IMG/VR virus record: IMGVR_UViG_3300025892_002985
Coordinates: 1-31,768 of that record
Reading direction: 5' to 3' (one strand)
Origin: a virus
Length of the DNA stretch: 31,768 bases
The translations under genes were made by a program, and so were the position numbers. Below, one piece after another: positions 1 to 6,526 of the stretch (the stretch's first letter is position 1; each line of letters starts with the position of its first letter). A model generated the notes under the pieces. It saw nothing but the letters and a program-made list of their open reading frames with translations, did no database searches and had not been told where the DNA came from.

Positions 1-420
1 AGTGATGACATTGATGGAGCATTATTAACTGGTAACTTTGTTGTAGGAACAGTTGATTCTATTACCCTTAATGTAACAGAAGATTTTATAACTGAAGGTG
101 AAGAAATTCTAACTCTTACATTAGATAATAATCAAGCTAATGTTGATGTAAGTATTGTTGATACATCAGTTGAGACATATGAGTTATCTGGACCAACTTC
201 AGCTAATGAAGGTGATCCTATAGTTATTGACTTAACAACTCAAGGTGTAGTTGCTGGTACATCGGTTCCATATACTATAACTGGTGTAACAAGTGATGAT
301 ATTGATGGAGCATCATTAACTGGTAGCTTTGTTGTAGGAACAGTTGATTCAATTACTCTTAATGTAACAGAAGATTTTATACCTGAAGGTGTGGAAACAT
401 TGACTCTTACATTAGATAAT
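1..420 (+). repeat. Tandem coding repeat, 291-base period
   Basis: Bases 1 to about 129 recur from 292 to about 420 with few changes (for example ttattaactggtaac against tcattaactggtagc). The period of 291 bases is exactly 97 codons, so the frame is kept. More copies probably lie upstream of the window. Confidence 0.75.
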
Positions 421-498
421 GGTGAAGATAATATTAATGTTATAATAAATGATAATAATTCATTTGAATATATTTTTCCAATTCCGTTATCTGATTAA
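1..498 (+). CDS. C-terminal part of a Calx-beta-like tandem repeat protein (5' end outside window)
   Basis: Frame 1 is open from the first base and stops at TAA 496-498, so only the last 165 residues are visible. The protein contains a near-identical repeat with a 97-residue (291-base) period: SDDIDGA..LTG.FVVGTVDS followed by ITLNVTEDFI and EG.E.LTLTLDN occurs at bases 1-126 and again from 292. The closing EG-E-LTLTL pattern is typical of Calx-beta and related beta-sandwich modules in large surface and virion proteins. No enzyme motif is visible. It lies just upstream of three adhesin genes on the same strand, so a structural or adhesive virion role is likely. Family assignment is by motif only; another Ig-like beta-sandwich is possible. 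Confidence 0.7.
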   Translation, partial: SDDIDGALLTGNFVVGTVDSITLNVTEDFITEGEEILTLTLDNNQANVDVSIVDTSVETYELSGPTSANEGDPIVIDLTTQGVVAGTSVPYTITGVTSDDIDGASLTGSFVVGTVDSITLNVTEDFIPEGVETLTLTLDNGEDNINVIINDNNSFEYIFPIPLSD

Positions 499-538
499 AT
501 GTTATTTTAATAATTGATCATAAAATTGCTGTTAATTT

Positions 539-546
539 TATAAATA
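539..546 (+). promoter_or_regulatory. T4-type late promoter TATAAATA
   Basis: Exact TATAAATA, 16 bases before the ATG at 563, directly upstream of the three-gene adhesin run. The spacing is longer than at most other copies in the window, giving a leader of about ten bases if initiation is as in T4. Confidence 0.55.
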
Positions 547-562
547 ATTAAAAAGATATATT

Positions 563-2386
563 ATGTCACAAATTAAAACAAATAGACCACCAGATCCAGA
601 TAAGCAAACTGGAGACGTATTAACTGTAAGTGATGTTAACGAATTAACTACAGTTGTAAACACAAATGCTGTTGATTTCGAAGATAGATACACTACCTTA
701 CAACCCAATTTAGCTCCGTTGGGGTCTAGACTGGATGTAATTGAAGGAACATCTGTTCCAATCTTATCGTATACAGATGTATTACCAGAATCAGTAGATG
801 ATGGTACAATTGCATTTGATCCTATCAATAATAATATGATGTACCATAAAGATGGTAATTGGTATAGAATAACAAACGATATATCAGTCTCTGTTAATAA
901 TTTTGCTGTTAAAGTTGATACAGGTGCGACAACAACCTTTAAACTACCTCTTGTATCAGGTAAGAATTATAGTTTCGAAATTAATTGGGGTGATGGTAAC
1001 ATTGAAAATGTTACATCGGATACTCAATTAGAGCATGACTACGGGGTAACTGGTATCTACACAATAACTATGAATGGTTATATACCTGGTTTCATATTCA
1101 ATCTTGCTGGGGATTTTACCAAGCTTATAGAGATCGTTGAGTGTGGTGGGTTAACATTTGAAGGTAGTGCAACTGGTGCATTTGGTGGTTGTACTAATCT
1201 AACGACGATTGACGATACGACAACGTTCAAAACGACAGGTGTATCACTCTTTAATCAATTTTACAGAGATTGCAACTCTTTGACGCAAATTCCGTTGATG
1301 GATACAACATCAGGTGATAATTACAATCTTATGTTCAGATCTTGTAATAGTTTAACTACAATACCTGATTTTGATTTTGGTTCACCATCAGTTATTAAAG
1401 AAATGTTTTTCTCAATGATTAATCTGACAACATTAGATAATATAACAATAGATACGTCTAATGTAACAGACTTTACTCAAGTATTCTTCAGCTGTCAAAA
1501 TCTACAAAGTTTACCTGTAATGGATCTTAGTAATGCTACTAAAATGTCAGGTATGTATAGAAATTGTAGAGCAATTACATCATTACCTACACCCTTAGAT
1601 ACAAGTAAAGTTACTAACATGGATCAGACATTTAGAGATATGCATGGGTTATCTGAGATGCCTGTTATAGACACTAGTTTGAATTCTAATTTCCTTAGAA
1701 CATGGCGCACTTGTTATACTATTACATCTTTTCCACAACTCGATACCAGTTTAGGTGATAATTTCCAAGAAACGTGGTTTGGGTGTTCATCGTTAACATC
1801 TTTTCCAGCTCTTGATTTGAGTAATGGTGAAAACTTCATAAAGACTTGGAATGGTTGTTCAGTATTAGAAAGCTTTGATAATCTAGGTTCACTAGGTAAT
1901 GGTACTGACTTTACAGAATGTTGGACTAATTGTCATAATTTAGCATCGTTTCCTTTAGTTGATGTAAGCTCTGGTACGAACTTCTCTAGGGCTTGGCAAA
2001 ATTGCCGATCATTTACTTCTTTCCCACAACTCGTGTTTAATCAGAGTGGTTCTATCGCATTTGATAACACTTGGCAATACTGTTGGGCATTAGAAGATTT
2101 CCCTGAAATTGATTTCAGTAATGGTACAACCTTCATCGATGCTTGGGTTGATTGTAACTTGAATATGTCAGGTACTGAGAATATTCTTAAATCGTTAGTT
2201 GATTCAAATCTTACAAATCTAGCCACAAGTTTAGCTGGAAGAACATCTATTGGTCAGAGTAGTTGGACGACGAATGCTGATCCAGCTAGAGATGCACAAA
2301 CAAATTACGAAATATTAACAACAACTATCGGAACCCCAATACATGGGACAACTGGAAGAGGTTGGACATTAACTGTAAATCCTTAA
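563..2386 (+). CDS. Tail-fibre/adhesin with PKD-like domain and BspA/DUF285 leucine-rich repeats
   Basis: A 607-residue protein. Residues 1-105 form an N-terminal region shared with the next two genes (TGDVLT..DVNEL, then DDGTIAF and KDGNWYR), probably a virion anchor or trimerisation segment. Residues about 112-180 look PKD-like, with NWGDGN at 141-146 and a HDYG..GIYTITM strand. From about 205 to 535 there are some 13-14 units of about 24 residues of the BspA/DUF285 type, pattern F..TW..C.SLTSFP.LD.S, each usually carrying a Cys. A C-terminal cap ends in a GRGWTLTV motif, also found in the next protein. Such repeats form extended ligand-binding surfaces in bacterial surface proteins. A receptor-binding role is inference from the domains and the company of other fibre-type genes. 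The start follows a late promoter. Confidence 0.75.
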   Translation: MSQIKTNRPPDPDKQTGDVLTVSDVNELTTVVNTNAVDFEDRYTTLQPNLAPLGSRLDVIEGTSVPILSYTDVLPESVDDGTIAFDPINNNMMYHKDGNWYRITNDISVSVNNFAVKVDTGATTTFKLPLVSGKNYSFEINWGDGNIENVTSDTQLEHDYGVTGIYTITMNGYIPGFIFNLAGDFTKLIEIVECGGLTFEGSATGAFGGCTNLTTIDDTTTFKTTGVSLFNQFYRDCNSLTQIPLMDTTSGDNYNLMFRSCNSLTTIPDFDFGSPSVIKEMFFSMINLTTLDNITIDTSNVTDFTQVFFSCQNLQSLPVMDLSNATKMSGMYRNCRAITSLPTPLDTSKVTNMDQTFRDMHGLSEMPVIDTSLNSNFLRTWRTCYTITSFPQLDTSLGDNFQETWFGCSSLTSFPALDLSNGENFIKTWNGCSVLESFDNLGSLGNGTDFTECWTNCHNLASFPLVDVSSGTNFSRAWQNCRSFTSFPQLVFNQSGSIAFDNTWQYCWALEDFPEIDFSNGTTFIDAWVDCNLNMSGTENILKSLVDSNLTNLATSLAGRTSIGQSSWTTNADPARDAQTNYEILTTTIGTPIHGTTGRGWTLTVNP

Positions 2387-2390
2387 AAAT

Positions 2391-3791
2391 ATGCCACAAA
2401 ATAAAACAAGTAGACAAACGCCCGAACAGAGTAAGAATACTGGTGATCCATTTACCGCTGCTGAGTTCAATGAAGTGAATAGTGTTGTTAACAACAACGC
2501 TGATGACATAAATACACGTGTCGGTGATTTAGAGCCTCAACCAGCTGTTATTGATAGCGGTTTATTAACAATTGAGGGGTCATCAACACCAATTCAATCT
2601 TATCCGTCACATGACCTACCTTCGACTGCTGATACTGGTACAATCGCTTTTAATACCAGTACAGGTGAATTGATATACTTCAAAAATGGTAAATGGAATA
2701 GATTGAAAGACAATAACGAAATTATAATCGTAGGTGGTCTTTCGTTTTTGATTGACACTCGAAACACTCAAGATCCAGTTGCGGGTAAATTCAGCCCATC
2801 GGCTAGTGATCAATTCGAGTTACCATTCGTACTTGGTGGTGCATATGATTGTACCATTGACTGGGATTGTAATAATCCTGGTACAGATACACAAACATTT
2901 AATACTGTTACAGGTGGTGACACCGCTGGTCCAATTGTTCATACATACCCAGCTGAAGGTGAATATCTGATCTCTATATCTGGAGTTATTGAATGTTTTA
3001 AATTTGACAATCCAGCAAATAATGACGGAGTTCGTGACTCACTTAAATTAGTTAACTTTCAGAGATTTGGTACTTTAGAAGTTTATGGTGGTAATGTTGA
3101 TACATCAGCATCTAGGATGTTCATGAGATGTCGTAATGCTGTATTTTCAGCACCAGATCTTCCTGTTACAGCGAATAACACAGACTTCTTATGGATGTTC
3201 TGGGAATGTTATAGTTTAACAACCGAAAATATTCCACTTTTAGATATAAATAAAGGTAATAGATTTTGGGCGATGTTTAGAGATTGTACATCGATTACAG
3301 GTTTACCAGATTTTGACTTCGTTGATATCGATCCTAATGTAATTGCAAACCCAAATAAATTTCCTGAGTTTGTTAGAGGTTGTACAAATTTAACAAATTT
3401 AGATAACGTTACGTTTGGTGATATGTCTAATAGTGTATCACTTATGTTTAGAGATTGTCCCAACTTAACTAATGTTCCACCGTCTTGTGATTTCACCAAT
3501 ACAACCAACTTTAGTCATTTTCTAAGAGGGTGTTCTTCAATAACAGATTTTTCGCAGTATAATCAGTTGTTAAATGGAACGAACTTTGGGAGCGCTTGGC
3601 TTGGTTGCGCTTTAACTGCTCAAGCTATTGAAAATATATTAGGTGCTTTAGTTACAAATGGTAGATCTAATCTGAATACAGACTTTTCTGGTGGTACTAA
3701 TGCAGCTAAGTCTACATGGTCAGCAACCGCTAATGGTTATTACGATACACTAGTCAATACAAGAGGATGGGTCATCGATCACAACGCATAA
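2391..3791 (+). CDS. Second adhesin with BspA/DUF285 repeats, paralogue of the upstream gene
   Basis: A 466-residue protein starting 4 bases after the preceding stop. The N-terminal region of about 100 residues matches its neighbours (TGDPFTAAEFNEVNSVVNNN; later DTGTIAF and KNGKWNRL). A PKD-like stretch follows, but the usual WGDG loop is degenerate (IDWDCNNPG). About six BspA/DUF285-type units then carry the M F..C ladder (RMFMRC, LWMFWEC, WAMFRDC, LMFRDC). The C-terminal cap (AIENILGALV ... TRGWVI) matches the end of the upstream protein. It is essentially a shorter relative with fewer repeats, suggesting duplication followed by repeat gain or loss. It probably recognises a different ligand, but nothing in the sequence identifies it. 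Confidence 0.7.
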   Translation: MPQNKTSRQTPEQSKNTGDPFTAAEFNEVNSVVNNNADDINTRVGDLEPQPAVIDSGLLTIEGSSTPIQSYPSHDLPSTADTGTIAFNTSTGELIYFKNGKWNRLKDNNEIIIVGGLSFLIDTRNTQDPVAGKFSPSASDQFELPFVLGGAYDCTIDWDCNNPGTDTQTFNTVTGGDTAGPIVHTYPAEGEYLISISGVIECFKFDNPANNDGVRDSLKLVNFQRFGTLEVYGGNVDTSASRMFMRCRNAVFSAPDLPVTANNTDFLWMFWECYSLTTENIPLLDINKGNRFWAMFRDCTSITGLPDFDFVDIDPNVIANPNKFPEFVRGCTNLTNLDNVTFGDMSNSVSLMFRDCPNLTNVPPSCDFTNTTNFSHFLRGCSSITDFSQYNQLLNGTNFGSAWLGCALTAQAIENILGALVTNGRSNLNTDFSGGTNAAKSTWSATANGYYDTLVNTRGWVIDHNA

Positions 3792-3803
3792 TAATTTTAA
3801 AAT

Positions 3804-4910
3804 ATGACACAACAAACAAATATTCCAACTAAAGTTTCAGGCGATCTATTGACCGCAATTGAGTTTAATAACCTCAATGATGTTATTAACTTTAATTCTG
3901 ATTATGCAACGACACATATCGATACACTAACGACTCAAGTATCTGATCTCAGTTCTAGGTTGAAGACTATAGAAGATACAGATACTTCAGATATTCAGGT
4001 TTATAATACTGAGGACCTACCTACTGATTTAACGAATGGTACCATCGTATTTGATACCTCTGCTGAAGTTCCAGTGTACATTAAGGATGGTGCGTGGTAC
4101 AGATGTAGTGATGCTGCTTCTATTGATACATTCACAGAAGTCGATATGTTCATCGTGATGGGACAATCAAATGCAGATGGTAAAGGCGATATCAACAATC
4201 TGGATTCACAGACTGGTCGCTCTTTAGAGGGGTTGGATCGCACTGGAACTATCATTCATTCATCTTCTATTGATGGTTCTACTAAAGAGTATATTGAAGG
4301 CACATGGGCGCAGATCAATCCAGGTGTTAACACAACAGCTAACGTACCTAATCGCTTTGGACCTGAACTCGGATTCTCTGATACTGTAAAAGCTATTGTA
4401 GATGGTGGTGGAAATGCTAAATATGATAAACCAGTAGCCATTTTAAAATTTGCTAAGGGCGGTACAAATCTAGCAGTGGATTGGGATAATCCAGATGGTG
4501 ATTGCTATACAGCAATGATTCAAGATATTCCAAATGGTAAATTTGATCTCGGTCAAGCAAACTACAAGTTCAACATTCGTGGTATGATTTGGTACCAAGG
4601 TGAATCAGATGGTAGCCCTCAAAGTAGAGCTGATGCTTATGAAGCTAATCTAACTGCATTCTTTGCTGACGTTCGAGCAAGATTTAATAAACCAACTTTG
4701 CCTATCATGATATGTAAAGTAGAGTGGTATAATGCAACCCGTCCAGATTATCTCGACACAGTTAGAGTAGCCCAACAAGCTGTTGCAGATGCCGATGCTA
4801 ACATTGACATTATCGATGTTGCTGGCTATGATCGTAGAGATGATGTTCATCTTAACGCTAAAGGTCAATATGAATTAGGTGAAGCAATTGCTGCTCAGTG
4901 GAATTTGTAA
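3804..4910 (+). CDS. Tail-associated SGNH/SASA-type carbohydrate esterase
   Basis: A 368-residue protein. Residues 1-102 are the anchor region shared with the two upstream adhesins (SGDLLTAIEFNNLNDVI; NGTIVFD; KDGAWYR). Residues about 113-368 form a SASA/SGNH hydrolase domain (sialate O-acetylesterase or acetylxylan-esterase-like): nucleophile block MGQSNADG with Ser122, GPELGF at 186-191, AKGGTNL near 218, the WYQGESD block at 263-269, and a C-terminal DDVHLNAKGQ block with candidate catalytic Asp346 and His349. All catalytic landmarks are present. The likely reaction is removal of O-acetyl groups from host surface polysaccharide during attachment. The substrate cannot be told from sequence. 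The gene starts 12 bases after the previous stop. Confidence 0.8.
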   Translation: MTQQTNIPTKVSGDLLTAIEFNNLNDVINFNSDYATTHIDTLTTQVSDLSSRLKTIEDTDTSDIQVYNTEDLPTDLTNGTIVFDTSAEVPVYIKDGAWYRCSDAASIDTFTEVDMFIVMGQSNADGKGDINNLDSQTGRSLEGLDRTGTIIHSSSIDGSTKEYIEGTWAQINPGVNTTANVPNRFGPELGFSDTVKAIVDGGGNAKYDKPVAILKFAKGGTNLAVDWDNPDGDCYTAMIQDIPNGKFDLGQANYKFNIRGMIWYQGESDGSPQSRADAYEANLTAFFADVRARFNKPTLPIMICKVEWYNATRPDYLDTVRVAQQAVADADANIDIIDVAGYDRRDDVHLNAKGQYELGEAIAAQWNL

Positions 4911-4954
4911 GTTGATTCAATATCTTACTAAAACATTATATAGTATTTGATTTT

Positions 4955-4996
4955 AAACCCTTTCTGTATATATTAATTTATATGCGGAAAGGGTTT
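4955..4996 (+). terminator. Long hairpin, 18-bp stem, without a T tract
   Basis: AAACCCTTTCTGTATATA (4955-4972), loop TTAATT, then TATATGCGGAAAGGGTTT (4979-4996) pair along their full length with two G-T wobbles. It lies 44 bases after the esterase stop. A (TAA)6 run at 4996-5013 follows rather than a T tract, so it may be a transcript 3'-end or stabilising structure rather than a classic intrinsic terminator. Confidence 0.5.
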
Positions 4997-5029
4997 AATA
5001 ATAATAATAATAAAGTTAATAAAACTACT

Positions 5030-5227
5030 ATGTTTAAAAAAATTAAAAAAATATTTTCAACTGATGAAATAAAATGGGTTAAAAATATAACTACTGATAC
5101 CATATATTTACAAATAGGTGAGTGTTTATATGTCAAAAGCTCGAAAGAAGGTGAAATGTTATTTACACCAGATCAAGTTAAATACGCTAAAAAGCGAGCT
5201 AAACAAATAGGTCAAAATTTCAAATGA
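5030..5227 (+). CDS. Small basic protein of unknown function
   Basis: A 65-residue ORF from the ATG at 5030 (MFKKIKKIFSTDEIKWVKN). An in-frame ATG at 4982 would add 16 residues, but those codons fall inside the 3' arm of the hairpin and the (TAA)6 run, giving an unlikely FNNNNNK stretch, so I prefer 5030. The protein has a basic N-terminus, a short central segment (YLQIGECLYVKSSKEGE) that could be a small beta barrel, and a Lys/Arg-rich C-terminal helix. No family is recognised. Its stop overlaps the start of the next small ORF (ATGA), so the two are probably translated together. Confidence 0.5.
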   Translation: MFKKIKKIFSTDEIKWVKNITTDTIYLQIGECLYVKSSKEGEMLFTPDQVKYAKKRAKQIGQNFK

Positions 5228-5385
5228 AAAAAGATTTTTCAGATTCTACCTTATTTAAAAAACTTTCTTCAGATGTTGAAGAGATTAAAAAATTAAAATG
5301 GATTGAATCTGAAAAAGCTAATAAAGATATTGGTTATAATCGAGCGTTGTTATTGTGGATTAGATACCATAAAAAAAAGACGTAA
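5224..5385 (+). CDS. 53-residue hypothetical protein overlapping the previous ORF
   Basis: ATG at 5224-5226 overlaps the previous stop TGA at 5225-5227. The reading frame runs to TAA at 5383-5385. The protein starts MKKDFSDSTLFKKLSSDVEE and contains WIESEKANKDIGYNRALLLW, an amphipathic helix pattern I associate loosely with small conserved bacterial proteins of unknown role. The last codons lie inside the 5' arm of the terminator hairpin. The ATGA coupling and sensible composition support a real gene, but no function can be given. Confidence 0.5.
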   Translation: MKKDFSDSTLFKKLSSDVEEIKKLKWIESEKANKDIGYNRALLLWIRYHKKKT

Positions 5386-5404
5386 TATAAATTACGTCTT
5401 TTTT
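5373..5404. terminator. Bidirectional intrinsic terminator
   Basis: Perfect inverted repeat AAAAAAGACGTAAT (5373-5386), loop ATAA, ATTACGTCTTTTTT (5391-5404). It has a T run on both strands and sits between convergent genes ending at 5385 (+) and 5424 (-), so it can end transcription from either side. Confidence 0.85.
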
Positions 5405-5423
5405 AATTTTATTTAAATAGTTT

Positions 5424-5969
5424 TTAACTAGGTAATTTACCACCGTGGTCTTTCCATGATGCATGGGTTGCGTCATATACTGATTTATCAACAACTGGTT
5501 CTTCTCCAGTTGTTTGTTTACGTGGTTTTTCTTGTTGATTTGGACTTAATGGCGGTAAATTTGCACCATTATCTACTCTTTGTAAAATAGACATTGGTAC
5601 TGTTACTATATTATTATATAACCCTAGAGCATACTGACACCCAATTGTCACTGTAAAATCATATTCAGTCTTAGAACCATTGTGTGCAAATGAACCAAAT
5701 GAACCATATGATGCTGGTACTCTAGTTGAAATAGATATAGCCATAATAGGATCAGGTGATTCTTTATTAGCTGGGTCTGGTAGATTACCAGCCATAACAT
5801 CTAATCTTTCAGCTGTAGATGTATTAATTAAACTCTGAACTTGTGGATCTTTTTTCCAATCTTTGCGAACAATTATTTGGTCACCTTGGTGAATACTTAA
5901 ATGATCTTGTGGGATGACACCCTCTAGAAAAGTTTCAGTATACTCTTTAAATTTTTTATTAAATTTCAT
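5424..5969 (-). CDS. Hypothetical late protein
   Basis: A 181-residue protein transcribed alone on the minus strand between plus-strand blocks. No family is recognised. Visible features are a charged N-terminus (MKFNKKFKEYTE), a basic segment RKDWKKDPQ, a Ser/Gly-rich middle (YGSFGSFAHNGSKTEYDFTV) probably rich in beta strand, and a Pro/Gln-rich hydrophilic C-terminal third. There is no signal peptide or membrane helix. A TATAAATA lies 15 bases before the ATG, and a bidirectional terminator lies 20 bases after the stop, so it looks like a single-gene late unit. Its position beside tail and baseplate genes makes a virion role plausible but unproven. Confidence 0.65.
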   Translation of the reverse strand: MKFNKKFKEYTETFLEGVIPQDHLSIHQGDQIIVRKDWKKDPQVQSLINTSTAERLDVMAGNLPDPANKESPDPIMAISISTRVPASYGSFGSFAHNGSKTEYDFTVTIGCQYALGLYNNIVTVPMSILQRVDNGANLPPLSPNQQEKPRKQTTGEEPVVDKSVYDATHASWKDHGGKLPS

Positions 5970-5984
5970 AACTATAGTTTTAAT

Positions 5985-5992
5985 TATTTATA
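5985..5992 (-). promoter_or_regulatory. T4-type late promoter TATAAATA
   Basis: TATTTATA on the plus strand, read as TATAAATA on minus, 15 bases upstream of the start at 5969. It lies about 33 bases from the divergent plus-strand motif at 6026, giving a compact divergent promoter region. Confidence 0.55.
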
Positions 5993-6025
5993 AAATAACT
6001 ATGTTTTTTCAAATTGATTTTAATT

Positions 6026-6033
6026 GATAAATA
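6026..6033 (+). promoter_or_regulatory. Late promoter variant GATAAATA
   Basis: One mismatch to TATAAATA, followed by ATTAAA and the ATG at 6040, the same six-base spacing seen at the exact copies in this window. Confidence 0.5.
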
Positions 6034-6039
6034 ATTAAA

Positions 6040-6504
6040 ATGGCAGTTTCTATTAAATTTCAACAATCTAAAAAAGATGGCTATAGATATTCTGATCTAG
6101 CTTTAGACTTACAAAAACATAAAACACCTTATGGTTCATCTAATTTGACTAGAGTTAGTGGTGATAGTGATATTAAGACTGATTTCGATGAACACGCCAT
6201 CGCTAACTCATTGAGGAATTTATTTTCAACTAGACCAAAACAAAGATTATTAGATCCAGAATATGGGTTAGATATAACTCAATTTTTATTTGAAAATGTT
6301 AATGAATTTACAGCTAGATTAATTGCTCGTAAGATAGATCAAGGTATACGGAAATATGAACCTAGAGTCACTATAAACTTTATCGATATAATAGTAGAAG
6401 AAGAGCAAAATAGATATAATATATCTATTAATCTAAATATACCATCAATCAATAAGGATGTTGTGTACCAAAGTATATTTACAGAAAATGGGTTTACTAT
6501 CTGA
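6040..6504 (+). CDS. Baseplate wedge protein, gp25-like (GPW/gp25 family)
   Basis: A 154-residue protein of the size expected for GPW/gp25 proteins, which form part of the inner baseplate ring of contractile tails. The family signature is visible: IANSLRNLFSTRPKQRLLDP and EYGLDITQFLFE around residues 54-84, comparable to the usual N-L-TRPGER---PE-G-GL---LFE pattern. The C-terminal half (IDQGIRKYEPRVTINFIDII) matches the conserved pattern in which a helix is followed by a beta strand. It is followed after 22 bases by a gp6-like gene, a partnership that is structural in T4 (wedge assembly). The start is fixed by the late promoter variant six bases upstream. Confidence 0.85.
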   Translation: MAVSIKFQQSKKDGYRYSDLALDLQKHKTPYGSSNLTRVSGDSDIKTDFDEHAIANSLRNLFSTRPKQRLLDPEYGLDITQFLFENVNEFTARLIARKIDQGIRKYEPRVTINFIDIIVEEEQNRYNISINLNIPSINKDVVYQSIFTENGFTI

Positions 6505-6512
6505 TATAAAAC

Positions 6513-6520
6513 TATAAATA
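6513..6520 (+). promoter_or_regulatory. T4-type late promoter TATAAATA
   Basis: Exact TATAAATA followed by TTTGAA and the ATG at 6527. It sits in the 22-base gap between the gp25-like and gp6-like genes. Confidence 0.6.
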
Positions 6521-6526
6521 TTTGAA

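Noticed and set aside
2752-2970. 72-codon ORF in another frame inside the second adhesin gene
   Set aside because: It lies wholly within a well-supported coding region and its product has no domain pattern; treated as a shadow, as are the opposite-strand ORFs within the adhesin, helicase and giant genes.
4982-5029. Upstream in-frame ATG extending the small ORF to 81 residues
   Set aside because: The extra codons fall in the hairpin arm and (TAA)6 run and encode a poly-Asn stretch; the internal ATG at 5030 starts a normal-looking protein.
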